Assembly: GCF_034387475.1 (NCBI RefSeq)
Contig: NZ_JAXCIL010000003.1
Coordinates: forward strand, 86,059-150,058
Direction of reading: 5' to 3'
DNA: 64,000 bases
Source of the DNA: Pseudomonas sp. Teo4
GTDB taxonomy: Bacteria; Pseudomonadota; Gammaproteobacteria; Pseudomonadales; Pseudomonadaceae
Shown here piece after piece: positions 17,753-26,600 of the stretch. Positions within the stretch are counted from its first letter, which is position 1. Every line of letters starts with the position of its first letter. A program made the position numbers and the translations under genes. The notes beneath the pieces were generated by a model, which worked only from the letters and a program-made list of their open reading frames with translations, was not told where the DNA came from and did not search any database.

Positions 17753-18094
17753 GTGTCTCTTTTCTTGAAAAACGTCCCCAACCTGGGCATTGCCCCTTCC
17801 AGCTCGGAGATCATCCTGAAGCACCTGCGGGACGCGATTATCAAGGGCGAGTTGCCGGAAGACGAACCGATCCGCCAAGACGAACTGGCCAAGTCGTTCA
17901 ACGTCAGCAAGATCCCGGTGCGCGAGGCGCTCAAGCGCCTGGAGTCGGAAGGGCTGGTGGAATTCCACCGCAACCGCGACGGTGATCGTCGCCGACTCCA
18001 ACGGCGGCTGGTCGCTGGCCAGCGCCAAGCTGGCGATCCAGGGCATGGCCGGCTTGCCGGTGTATGTCGAGCAGCCGTGCCGCAGCACCATTGA
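17753..18094 (+). pseudogene. GntR-family regulator truncated by fusion to a dehydratase gene
   Basis: The first 76 residues are a normal GntR winged helix (SSSEIILKHLRDAIIKGELPEDEPI, RQDELAKSFNVSKIPVREALKRLESEGLVEFHRNRDG) starting at GTG 17753 behind a GGAG site. After about base 17982 the frame reads nonsense through the enolase-superfamily gene, so the C-terminal ligand-binding domain is missing. A deletion has joined the two genes. The protein might still bind DNA but would have lost ligand control, which could leave the operon constitutively repressed or free. Confidence 0.85.
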
Positions 18095-18521
18095 CTGCAT
18101 CCTCGCTGCCCGCGGCTCGAGCCTGCCGCTGGTGCTGGACGAATCCATCGTCAGCGCCGACGAAGTGTTCCGCGCCAAGTACGAGGCCAACGCGGTGTCG
18201 GTGAACATCAAGTTCGGCAAGCTCGGCGGCCTGACCAACCTGGTGCGCGCCCGCGACCTGCTGCAGGATCTGAACATGGCGGTGTCGGTGGAGGACATGT
18301 GGGGCGGCGACATCATCACCGCTGCCACCAGCCACGTAGCAGCCACCACCCGCCCTGAAAGCCTGCTGATGACACCGTTCTTCAACGACTGGACCGACGG
18401 CCACCTGGCCCACTACCAGCCGCGTTCGCAGGGCGGCTTCGGCAGCGCGCCGACGGGGCCGGGGCTGGGCATCGAAGTGGATGTCGGCCGGCTGGGGGCG
18501 CCGCTGTTCAGCGTCGAATAA
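17982..18521 (+). pseudogene. Enolase-superfamily dehydratase/racemase, C-terminal fragment
   Basis: About 180 residues of the barrel domain remain: VIVADSNGGWSLASAKLAI with a metal-binding aspartate, VEQPC, LVLDESIVSADE, INIKFGKLGG-like, and EDMWGGDIITAATSHVAATT. The N-terminal capping domain and first strands are missing. The style is closest to hydroxyproline betaine epimerase and cis-3-hydroxyproline dehydratase. Its 5' end is fused to the GntR gene, and its stop lies 12 bases before the transposon end, so the gene cannot make an active enzyme. Confidence 0.8.
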
Positions 18522-18533
18522 ACGGTTCTTGTT

Positions 18534-18571
18534 GGGGACGATAGAGAATTCGGAAAAAATCGTACGCTAAG
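18534..18571 (+). repeat. Left 38-bp terminal inverted repeat of Tn3-family transposon
   Basis: Starts GGGGACGATAGAGAATTCGG and ends AAAAAATCGTACGCTAAG, matching the Tn501/Tn1721 type of 38-bp end with GGGG outside and GCTAAG inside. It pairs with 23148-23185. The five bases outside (TTGTT) do not match those beyond the right end. Confidence 0.9.
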
Positions 18572-18636
18572 CTTCGCGAGTTCTTGTAACCAATTCATTG
18601 TTTTTTCAATGGATGAAAGAAAATGGCGAAAGCTAT

Positions 18637-18663
18637 TTGACAAACAAATCGGGATCTTATAAC
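18637..18663 (+). promoter_or_regulatory. Promoter of the cupin-TetR operon
   Basis: TTGACA at 18637-18642 and TATAAC near 18658-18663, with about 15 bases between them, precede the TetR operator at 18668. The spacing is slightly short, so the call is tentative. Confidence 0.5.
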
Positions 18664-18667
18664 TTAC

Positions 18668-18685
18668 CTACCAAGTAGTCGGTAG
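18668..18685. promoter_or_regulatory. TetR operator upstream of the cupin gene
   Basis: CTACCAAGTAGTCGGTAG is an inverted repeat CTACC-N8-GGTAG just downstream of the promoter. The same arms and spacing recur at 19988-20005, before the SDR gene. Both are probably bound by the TetR protein encoded between them. Confidence 0.75.
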
Positions 18686-18698
18686 ATGAAATAAAGCC

Positions 18699-19379
18699 AT
18701 GAAACTCAATTCAGATCTTTCGCAGCGTGTTGTCGTCGAGCCTTCAAGCTTACAGTGGGTCGATTCGCCAGCGACCGGGATTCAACGCCAGTTACTGGAG
18801 CGTGATGGCGACGAAGTGGCGCGTGCCACCTCGATCGTGCGATACGCGCCGGGCTCCGCTTTTGAAAATCATAAGCACGACTTGGGCGAGGAGATTCTGG
18901 TCCTGGACGGCGAATTCAGCGACGAATCCGGGACCTTCGGGCCTGGGACTTACATCAAGAATCCACCAGGTTCTTCGCATGCACCGAGCTCCGCGACGGG
19001 TTGCACGTTGTTCGTCAAGCTGCGCCATCTTGATCTAGCCGACAGCCAACGCACCGTGGTCGACACCCGTAACGGCCCCTGGTTTCCAGGCCTCGTGCCG
19101 GGTCTGTCGGTGATGCCACTTTCTGAGTTCGACACACAACATACGGCTTTGGTGCGCTGGGCCCCGGGGACACGATTCAATTCGCATCGTCACTACGGCG
19201 GTGAAGAAATCTATGTGTTGGAAGGCGTCTTTGAGGATGAGTTCGGAAGCTACCCTACCGGCACATGGATGCGCAGTCCGCATTTGAGTGCTCACCGTCC
19301 CTTCAGCAATACAGGCTGCACCATCCTGGTCAAGACAGGCCACCTGCCAGTCGCCGAATCAAATGAGGCGCTTGCATGA
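18699..19379 (+). CDS. Double-cupin protein (ChrR-like cupin)
   Basis: A 226-residue protein with two tandem cupin barrels. Each carries a metal-binding set: ENHKHDLGEEILVLDGEF in the first half and NSHRHYGGEEIYVLEGVF in the second, followed by a second histidine region (SSHAP, SAHRP). This resembles the cupin domain of the anti-sigma factor ChrR and small stand-alone cupins that handle oxidised or electrophilic compounds. It overlaps the TetR gene by four bases (ATGA), so it is co-transcribed with its likely repressor. Confidence 0.8.
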   Translation: MKLNSDLSQRVVVEPSSLQWVDSPATGIQRQLLERDGDEVARATSIVRYAPGSAFENHKHDLGEEILVLDGEFSDESGTFGPGTYIKNPPGSSHAPSSATGCTLFVKLRHLDLADSQRTVVDTRNGPWFPGLVPGLSVMPLSEFDTQHTALVRWAPGTRFNSHRHYGGEEIYVLEGVFEDEFGSYPTGTWMRSPHLSAHRPFSNTGCTILVKTGHLPVAESNEALA

Positions 19380-19960
19380 AGCATTTCTCCGAAATCTCGC
19401 CGACCGCCGAGCGGGTGGTCGATGCCGCTGAAGGGTTGGTACAGCAGCACGGCTACAACGGCTTCTCATACGACGACGTGGCCCAGTTGGTAGGCATCAA
19501 AAAACCAAGTATCCACCACCACTTTCCCAAGAAGGGTGAACTCGTGGCCGTGGTCGCACAGCGCTACACGCACCGGTTTCGTGAGGAGTTGCTGAGCATC
19601 GAAGGGCAGCATGCGAAAGCGCCTGACAGGCTAACTGCGTATGCGGCACTTTTCGAACGCACCTTCGCCAAGGACCGGCGCCTTTGTGTCTGCGGCATGT
19701 TGGGTGCCGAGTCGGACTCGCTGCCGGACGCCGTTGTGAGCGAGGTCGAGCGATTCTTTAAAGTCAATCTCGACTGGTTGACTCTTGTCGTTGCCGATGG
19801 TCAGCGTGCCGCGCTGATCACCTCGAATTCCACCCCAGAGGCTCTCGCAGAGGCATTCTTGTGCGCGTTGGAAGGCTCGATGATGGTGGGCCGTGGCATG
19901 CGGTCGTCACGCGGACCGGCCGAAGTTGGAAACACTTTTCTTTCCACCGTGTTGACCTGA
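19376..19960 (+). CDS. TetR-family repressor
   Basis: A 194-residue TetR regulator. The N-terminal helix-turn-helix is clear (VVDAAEGLVQQHGYNGFSYDDVAQLVGIKKPSIHHHFPKKGELV), followed by an all-helical ligand domain with LCVCGMLGAESDSLP. It is translationally coupled to the cupin gene. Two copies of CTACC-N8-GGTAG flank it, one before its own operon and one before the SDR gene, so autorepression and control of the SDR-OsmC operon are likely. The inducer is unknown; a reactive aldehyde, quinone or similar would fit the cargo. Confidence 0.9.
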   Translation: MKHFSEISPTAERVVDAAEGLVQQHGYNGFSYDDVAQLVGIKKPSIHHHFPKKGELVAVVAQRYTHRFREELLSIEGQHAKAPDRLTAYAALFERTFAKDRRLCVCGMLGAESDSLPDAVVSEVERFFKVNLDWLTLVVADGQRAALITSNSTPEALAEAFLCALEGSMMVGRGMRSSRGPAEVGNTFLSTVLT

Positions 19961-19987
19961 GGTCGGCACTTTTTTTGCAACACAACC

Positions 19988-20005
19988 CTACCATTTAGTT
20001 GGTAG
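19988..20005. promoter_or_regulatory. TetR operator upstream of the SDR gene
   Basis: CTACCATTTAGTTGGTAG has the same arms and eight-base spacer as the site at 18668. It ends 14 bases before the SDR start codon. Confidence 0.75.
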
Positions 20006-20019
20006 TTAAGGAGATTATT

Positions 20020-20796
20020 ATGAGTACTGAATTTAATGGCAAGAAGTTGTTGGTCATCGGCGGCACTAGCGGGATGGGACTGCAAACTGCCCGCATGGTT
20101 CTTGAGCAAGGCGGAAGCGTCGTCATCGTCGGTCACCGTGAAGACAAGGCCGAAGAGGCCCGCAAGGCGCTGTCGTCGTTGGGCACCGTGACCGCCCTGA
20201 CTGCCGATCTCTCGCGAGCCGAAGATGTGAAGCGACTCCTGCATACCATCGATGAACACCACAAGGACATCAATCTTCTGGTCAACGCGGCTGGGGTGTT
20301 CTTCCCGAAGGCGTTTCTTGAGCACACGGAAAGTGATTACGAACAATATTTGACGTTGAATAAAGCGTTCTTCTTCATCACACAAAAAGTCGTGGCCAAT
20401 CTCGTGGCCAGCGAGCGTCCCGGCGCCATTGTGAACATCGGCTCGATGTGGGGCAAGCAGGCGATTGCGGCTACGCCGTCGTCCGCGTATTCGATGGCAA
20501 AAGCAGGTTTGCATTCGCTGACCCAGCACCTTGCGATGGAGCTGGCATCCAAACAAATCAGGGTCAATGCCGTTTCTCCGGCGGTTGTCGAAACGCCGAT
20601 TTACGAGGGATTCATACCCAAGGCCGAGGTTCATGGCGCCTTACAGGGATTCAACAGCTTCCACCCAATCGGCAGGGTTGGGACGCCACAAGACGTCGCC
20701 GAGGTCATCCTCTTCCTGTTGTCGGACAAGGCAGCATGGGTGACGGGCGCAATCTGGGACGTTGACGGCGGCGTGATGGCCGGGCGTAACACATAA
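20020..20796 (+). CDS. SDR-family NAD(P)-dependent oxidoreductase
   Basis: A 258-residue classical short-chain dehydrogenase with [14 protein letters not shown] (cofactor binding), NAAGVF, the catalytic serine region NIGSMWG, the YSMAKAG tyrosine-lysine pair, and the C-terminal [17 protein letters not shown] at 20020 is chosen because AAGGAG lies eight bases upstream; an in-frame start at 19999 lies inside the operator. The substrate is unknown. Control by the TetR protein is suggested by the overlapping operator. Confidence 0.9.
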   Translation: MSTEFNGKKLLVIGGTSGMGLQTARMVLEQGGSVVIVGHREDKAEEARKALSSLGTVTALTADLSRAEDVKRLLHTIDEHHKDINLLVNAAGVFFPKAFLEHTESDYEQYLTLNKAFFFITQKVVANLVASERPGAIVNIGSMWGKQAIAATPSSAYSMAKAGLHSLTQHLAMELASKQIRVNAVSPAVVETPIYEGFIPKAEVHGALQGFNSFHPIGRVGTPQDVAEVILFLLSDKAAWVTGAIWDVDGGVMAGRNT

Positions 20797-20810
20797 TGGG
20801 GGAACGAGAA

Positions 20811-21377
20811 ATGAACACAAACATTAAAGGAACTCCCGGCAACGGGATCAACGTCGGCGCATTGCGTGAGTTTGCAGATCAGGTCGCAGCAAAGCCCGCC
20901 GCAGGCATCGCGACGTTCGGCGTCGTGACAACCTGGGAGGGTGGCACCCGGACGCGTGCGCGAACCATGCCGCTCGTACTAGGTGACACGGCCTTGGCGC
21001 GCGGCTTTGTCATCGACGCGGACGAACCGGCAGAATTGCTCGGTACCGACACGGCCGCTAATCCACAAGAATTGATCCTGGCTGCGTTGAACGCATGCAT
21101 GACTGCAACCTACGCGGCAAATGCGGCGGCAATGAACATCGAGTTGCAATCGCTGACTATCCGCACGAAGGGAAGCCTCGATCTGAGAGGTTTTCTTGGA
21201 ATCGATCCTGGGATCAATCCAGGGTACGACCAGGTCGAGTATGAGGTCGAAATGGAGTCGTCGGCGGATTCGGCGGCGCTGAAAGCATTGCACGCGCAGG
21301 TGCAGCGAACATCGCCGAATTACCACAACTTCGCGAGAGCCATTGATCTCAAGGCCAAGCTGACCATTCTCCAATGA
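20811..21377 (+). CDS. OsmC-family protein
   Basis: A 188-residue OsmC-like protein: LVLGDTALARGFVIDADEP, the family segment PQELILAALNACMTATYAANAAAMNI with one reactive-type cysteine, and SPNYHNFARAI at the position where peroxidase members have the second cysteine. Because that residue is serine, it looks like a one-cysteine member and may act as a thiol transfer or binding protein rather than a two-cysteine peroxidase. It follows the SDR gene by 14 bases behind a GGGGGAA site. Confidence 0.85.
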   Translation: MNTNIKGTPGNGINVGALREFADQVAAKPAAGIATFGVVTTWEGGTRTRARTMPLVLGDTALARGFVIDADEPAELLGTDTAANPQELILAALNACMTATYAANAAAMNIELQSLTIRTKGSLDLRGFLGIDPGINPGYDQVEYEVEMESSADSAALKALHAQVQRTSPNYHNFARAIDLKAKLTILQ

Positions 21378-21477
21378 TCGAGTCAGTGTTTCCCGTGGTT
21401 GGCTGACGGGAGGCCAAACCAGATGCGCTATGACGGAAGGTTCAACCTTCCGTCATCACGTTCTCTGGAATACGCAG

Positions 21478-21600
21478 TGTCAATTTGAGGTATACCCTAA
21501 CCGGATGTCAGGCATGCCCGTGCCGCGCCGTCAGAATAGAGTCCGCTTTCACATTCTTTGACACATGCTTGCCAAGGTCTTAGATTTCAGCCTGATAAAT
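21478..21600. other. res resolution site of the Tn3-family element
   Basis: The spacer before tnpR holds TTTGAGGTATACCCTAACCG, then GATGTCAGGCATG, GCGCCGTCAGAATAG and CTTTGACACATGC. In spacing and sequence these resemble the three resolvase subsites of Tn21/Tn501-group res regions, including the central TATACCCTAA crossover type. The exact subsite borders are not resolved here. Confidence 0.65.
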
Positions 21601-21671
21601 TCAAGGCTTCGGGTGCAATGGAACCAAAAACCAACGTAAGCCCTGCCGCCCATCCAGCCCATGGAGGCATC

Positions 21672-22232
21672 TTGCAGGGACAACGCATCGGTTACGTCCG
21701 GGTCAGCAGCTTCGACCAGAACCCGGAACGCCAGCTGGAGCAGACCGAGGTGAGCAAGGTGTTCACCGACAAGGCCTCGGGCAAGGACACCCAGCGCCCC
21801 CAGCTCGAAGCGCTGCTGAGCTTCGTCCGCGAAGGGGACACCGTGGTAGTGCACAGCATGGATCGCCTGGCCCGCAACCTCGATGACCTGCGCCGCCTGG
21901 TGCAGAAGCTGACCCAGCGTGGCGTGCGGATCGAGTTCTTGAAGGAGGGGCTGGTCTTCACCGGCGAGGACTCGCCGATGGCCAACCTGATGCTGTCGGT
22001 GATGGGGGCCTTCGCCGAGTTCGAGCGCGCCCTGATCCGCGAGCGGCAGCGCGAGGGCATCGCCCTGGCCAAGCAGCGCGGCGCGTACCGTGGCCGCAAG
22101 AAAGCTCTCTCCGACGAGCAAGCCATCACGTTGCGGAAGCGGGCCGCTGCCGGCGAGCCGAAGGCGCAGCTCGCCCGCGAGTTCGGCATCAGCCGTGAAA
22201 CCCTCTACCAGTACCTCCGCACGGACGACTGA
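21672..22232 (+). CDS. tnpR: Tn3-family resolvase
   Basis: A serine recombinase that resolves transposition cointegrates at res. It has the catalytic serine in IGYVRVSSFDQNPERQL, VHSMDRLARNLDDLRRLV, GEDSPMANLMLSVMGAFAEFERALIRERQREG, and a C-terminal helix-turn-helix ending FGISRETLYQYLRTDD. I chose TTG at 21672, with GGAGG four bases upstream, because it gives 186 residues, the usual length for the Tn501/Tn1721 resolvase. An ATG at 21618 would add 18 residues. It is intact, unlike the neighbouring tnpA. Confidence 0.9.
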   Translation: MQGQRIGYVRVSSFDQNPERQLEQTEVSKVFTDKASGKDTQRPQLEALLSFVREGDTVVVHSMDRLARNLDDLRRLVQKLTQRGVRIEFLKEGLVFTGEDSPMANLMLSVMGAFAEFERALIRERQREGIALAKQRGAYRGRKKALSDEQAITLRKRAAAGEPKAQLAREFGISRETLYQYLRTDD

Positions 22233-22235
22233 TTT

Positions 22236-23152
22236 ATGCCGCGTCGCTCGATCCTCTCGGCCACCGAGCGCGACACCTTGCTTGCGCTACCGGAAAGCCA
22301 GGATGACCTGATCCGCTACTACACCTTCAACGACTCCGACCTGTCGCTGATCCGCCAGCGACGCGCGACGCCAACCGCCTTGGCTTCGCGGTGCAGCTCA
22401 GCCTGCTGCGCTACCCCGGCTATGCGTTGGGCACCGACAGCGAGCCGCCCGAGCCGGTCATCTTATGGGTGGCCAAGCAAGTTCAGGCCGACCCGGCGAG
22501 TTGGCCGAAGTACGGCGAGCGAGACGTGACTCGCCGCGAGCACGCCCAGGAACTGCGCACCTACCCGACGCTGCGCCCGCTGATCGGCGGCACCCTGAAC
22601 ATTAAGCACGTCCGCGCCCACTGGGATGACATCCTGCGCTAGGCCAGCTCGATCAAGCAGGGCACCGTCACCGCCTCGCTGATGCTGCGCAAGCTCGGCA
22701 GCTATCCACGCCAGAACGGCCTGGCCGTGGCCCTGCGCGAGCTGGGCCGGATCGAGCGCACGCTGTTCATCCTCGACTGGTTGCAGAGCGTCGAACTGCG
22801 CCGCCGCGTGCATGCCGGTCTGAACAAGGGTGAAGCACGCAACTCCCTGGCCAGGGCGGTGTTCTTCAACCGCCTTGGGGAAATCAGGGATCGGAGTTTC
22901 GAGCAACAGCGCTACCGGGCCAGCGGTCTCAACCTGGTGACGGCCGCCATCGTGCTGTGGAACACGGTGTACCTGGAGCGCGCCACCCAGGGGTTGGTCG
23001 AGGCCGGCAAACCGGTGGACGGCGAGCTGCTGCAATACCTGTCGCCGCTGGGCTGGGAACACATCAACCTGACCGGCAATTACGTCTGGCGGCAGAGCCG
23101 CAGGCTGGAGGACGGGAAGTTTCGGCCGCTAAGGCTGCCCGGAAAACCCTAG
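22236..23152 (+). pseudogene. tnpA: Tn3-family transposase, decayed
   Basis: A full TnpA is about 1000 residues; only some 280 remain. The N-terminus ([19 protein letters not shown] ... LSLIRQRR) is followed by a one-base deletion near 22363; the frame then continues with [12 protein letters not shown] to EHAQELRTY. About base 22563 an internal deletion joins this to the C-terminal [29 protein letters not shown] at 22640 interrupts that part, which then runs on to the true end ([16 protein letters not shown]). Most of the catalytic domain is gone. It overlaps the right inverted repeat as normal. Confidence 0.9.
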
Positions 23153-23185
23153 CGTACGATTTTTTCCGTTTTCTCTATTCGCCCC
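23148..23185 (-). repeat. Right 38-bp terminal inverted repeat of Tn3-family transposon
   Basis: Read on the minus strand it starts GGGGCGAATAGAGAAAACGG and continues AAAAAATCGTACGCTAGG, matching the left end at most positions. The outer neighbour is ATATC. Confidence 0.9.
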
Positions 23186-23386
23186 ATATCGATCAGTAAG
23201 ACCGCTGCAAAGTCACCTCAGCTGGTCGAAATCTCCACTGGGTGTAAGGTACTCCTAGGTGCTACTTCCTCTGTCAGCGTAACGGAGATCCGGGACCTGA
23301 AATGGCAGGAGGTCGAGAGCCTGAAATTTTCGGATGGGAGCGTCGCGACGATCGTCGCGACCGATCCAAAAGCTGCGGCTGACTAA
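23186..23386 (+). pseudogene. C-terminal remnant of an unknown gene cut by the transposon
   Basis: An open frame without a start codon runs from the transposon end to TAA at 23384 and ends LKFSDGSVATIVATDPKAAAD. It reads like the tail of a soluble protein (TGCKVLLGATSSVSVTEIRDL) whose 5' part was removed by the transposon insertion or a later deletion. I do not recognise the family. It lies on the same strand as, and just before, the 77-residue gene. Confidence 0.4.
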
Positions 23387-23388
23387 CT

Positions 23389-23622
23389 ATGCACCCCGCA
23401 GCGCAGCAGGCCAAATTAGCGGCCGCACTAAAGCTCATTACAGATGAAGCAGATCCGATCCAGGTGCGTGTCAAAATGGCCTACGTCTGGGGCTATATTG
23501 ACGCCTTGGCTGATGCTGGACTTTTGAGCCAGGCGGAGGCTGACCGCCTGCAAAAGGCCGCAGAGCAACGCCGCGATAAACGCCTCGCTGACTTGGGCGC
23601 AGATCCCTTGCTCACCAGCTGA
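23389..23622 (+). CDS. Small hypothetical protein
   Basis: A 77-residue, mostly helical, soluble protein (QQAKLAAALKLITDEADP, VWGYIDALADAGLLSQAEADRLQKAAEQRR). It starts three bases after the stop of the truncated frame upstream, suggesting they were once one operon, and it is followed by a strong terminator. I do not recognise a family; proteins of this type are common as small plasmid genes. Confidence 0.55.
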   Translation: MHPAAQQAKLAAALKLITDEADPIQVRVKMAYVWGYIDALADAGLLSQAEADRLQKAAEQRRDKRLADLGADPLLTS

Positions 23623-23627
23623 AAGGA

Positions 23628-23657
23628 ACCCGCCCCCGGATGTCTCGGGGGGCGGGT
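23628..23657. terminator. GC-rich hairpin between convergent genes
   Basis: ACCCGCCCCC and GGGGGCGGGT form a ten-base-pair stem with a nine- to ten-base loop. It lies between the rightward 77-residue gene and the leftward giant gene and could end both transcripts, although neither side has a long T-run. Confidence 0.6.
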
Positions 23658-23663
23658 GGACAG

Positions 23664-26600
23664 TCATCCGAGGCGTGGCCGGGAAGGTTCTGCAACTGGC
23701 TCTTCAGCCGTTTCAAGATCCAGTCGCTGCTCACGTTGAGCAAGCACATGCCGCGCATAGTCGACCAGGTGGCCAGAGATCTCGTACAGCCGGTCCTCGG
23801 CACGATTGACCAACCGATAGCGATCGACGGCACCTACTCGCTTCGTCTGCAGCGAATCGAAGCCGCCTGCAATGATGTCGTCGACGAACTGGCGTGCGGT
23901 CACCACGTTTCCGTTGTAACGGTAGTGCGTGCGGTCAAGCTGAGCGAGCACGTGCTGCAAGTGGCTCTCAGCAGCACGTTGCTGCGCAGCGGCGTCGCGG
24001 CGATGTTGCTTTTCCGCCTCCATCTGGCTGGCCTGCTCCGGCGAGTATCCTGCCCACCCATAGATCGCTACGGTGATCTCCTTGGCTGTCTTGGCTAGTT
24101 TGATGCCTGTGACCTGTGTGAAGTAGCGCTTGGATAGATCGTTTTGCCCCCGCGGCCGAGCCAGCCACCCCAGCAAATGATCGATGTCCTTGTCGATCAA
24201 CGCCAAGGCGAACTCGCGGTGCATCCGGCCGGGGATCCCGCTGTGGCGATCCGGATCCTGCGCTCTCATGAACTCGGCGTAGCCTTGGGCGACCCGCTCC
24301 ATCTCGATGCCGGCGTCGCCGCGTTCATTCTTCAACCGTGACCAGGCCGTTTCTGTCTGTAGAGCTGCGACAGCCTGCTGGATGGCCTGCAGTGCGTCCC
24401 ACGGCCGGCGTCCGGATGCTTCTACAGCACAGCGGAGCTCGATCGAAAGAGGGCAGTCGGGATCGTCCAGCCTAACCATAACCGACTGGTCGGTGGCACG
24501 GTTCAGCTGAAGCTCCGCTGGCAGATCAGCATCTTGCTGCTGGCCTTGGCCGATACGGCGTTGCATACCTTTCTGTTGGTACACCTGCAGGACGTGGTCG
24601 AGCAGCTGGTGGCCATCGCTATCGGCCGGGAAGAGCTCCATGAAGCTCGTAGCGTCGACCTCGAACCGAGGGTTGTCCTTGTTCTGTTCCTGCAGTCTGC
24701 GCTCGTAGTGGGCCTGCAGGCGGTCCAGTTCGCGCACTGCCCACGCGCAGGCGGAGGAAAGGCTAGTTTTGGGGCCAGTCACACCGCCTCCGGTATTCGG
24801 CAAGTAGGTTCCAGGCGACTGGTATTCCACCAGGATGAAGAACGGCGATGCGCGGTCCTTGAACCGTAACTCGTAGGAGCGATCGTCCAGGGGCTGTGCC
24901 CGGAACTTGCTCTGGTCAAGAGGCTGGATCTCGGCTGTGCTGTCGGCGCCGAGGTTCGCCTGGCGTATTTCCTCATTCAGCTGGACGAAGAAGGCGTTGC
25001 TGTCGAATGCCGGGGCGGATGCCGCTACAGCCAAGGCGGTCTCAAGCGAAGACTGACTCGGCTTTTTGGGCCAGGGCTGCCCGAGCGGGCGCCATTCCCC
25101 GCCGATGAATGCTCTCGCCCAGAAGCAATCCCTGCCGCCATCCTGCCGGCGGGGGTCATACTTCGATAGCTTGCGGTGAATGAGGGAGACAGCTGTTCCA
25201 CGGATCAGCACGTGGACCGTTGCATTGTCGAGGAGGTCACCGACCTTGTGCGTTGCTCCCTGGGCCACCCCGCTCTCTGGCGACGTGGCCAGCGCCGATG
25301 GAGCAGCTTCATCGTTCGTCAGGAAATTCTTGGGACGATCTTGCAGAACGCCGGGGCCTCCGTGCGGTAACGCGGCGGCAGGTTCGGTGATCCGCACACC
25401 GTCCTTGACGATGCTGCGAATGCCCAGGGTGTTCTCTTCAAGAGATTCGCCGGCGTCGTTGCTGCCAATGGACTTCCAGTAATGATCTGCTTGGCTGAGT
25501 GAGTCCTCGATTCGCTCTCGAAGGTCATCCAGTGCGTCTGCTTCCGATAGGCCGGAGCCGCGCAGCTCGGCGTACTCAGGACCTTCACGGCGAGCCTCGT
25601 ACCATCCCTGTCCTGGTGTGCGGTCATTCCACGAGACAGCGACCTCGCCGAGGATTTGCTGCAGCGCCCAATCTGCCATTTTCAGCGCTTCGGCCTTCTG
25701 TCTGGGCGTTGTGACGCTGTCCTGTGATCGAGCTATCCGACGCTGTTCCAGGACGATTCGGTTGCCGGCATAGAATACGGCGTCGAATCGAGAGGTAAAC
25801 CCGTCCCCTCGGCAAGTCATCGGCTCCGATCGGCCGCTATGGTTACCCTGATGGTGATGAGTTGTGATCGCGCTGTACCAGCGGCCCTCGTCCAAAGCAA
25901 CCTGGATCATTGCGGTGGCCATCGCCCGGCCCTTTACCCGCTGGTCGGCTTCATACAACAGGTTCTCGACCTCGGAGGAGTCTTGTTCGTCCACTGCGCC
26001 CTTTTGGGTGACAGCAAGAATCTTGGTTTGAATGAGGTCGACCGTGTAGGCCGGATCCAATCCTCGTAGCGGCATCACCCCGGCGACGATTTGGCCATCC
26101 AACTTCGCGTGCACAAGAGAGCCGTGGTTCGGAGCGTCGATTTCCCAGTCATTGGCTACGAAGAACACGGCCCCTGGGTACTTCACCGCAATGTAGTCGT
26201 GATAGCGCTTGTCGAGTGAAACGAGGCGGCCCGAGGACCTGGCTAGGATCACGGCATCTTTGTCGTCGTGCATCCTTCGGTACACGAATACCGGTTTCAT
26301 CGCGTCAGCGGTCTCATGCTCCAGAAAACGGCTGATGTCCGGCCGTTTCGCCAGAGGCGTATTCTGGAAGCGACGGCTCTCGTTCTTCTCGAAGCTGCGG
26401 TAGTTCGGTTCTTCCAAATCGAATACGTGGCCGTTGGTCCAAGCGACAGAAGCTCCGTTCCGGACCCGGAACCAGCCGTTATCCTTGTCTATCCATGCTT
26501 TGGTGAAACCGATTTCTGACGCTAGAGGCTTTGTCACGGCCTGGGCCCCGAATGGCTCGAACCGTTCCCAGTTGCGCTCCTCCTCTTCGGCTTTGGCTGC

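Larger units (their letters stand above)
18534..23185. mobile_element. Tn3-family (Tn501/Tn1721-type) transposon with cupin-TetR-SDR-OsmC cargo
   Basis: About 4.65 kb bounded by 38-bp inverted repeats. From left to right it holds a double-cupin gene and TetR gene, an SDR and OsmC pair, a res-like region, tnpR, and a decayed tnpA. The tnpA gene has a frameshift, a large internal deletion and a stop, so the element could move only with a transposase supplied in trans. The flanking five-base sequences differ (TTGTT and ATATC), so no target duplication is seen and at least one side has been rearranged since insertion. Confidence 0.85.

Noticed and set aside
18529..23190. Five-base target duplication of the transposon
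   Set aside because: The flanking pentamers are TTGTT and ATATC.
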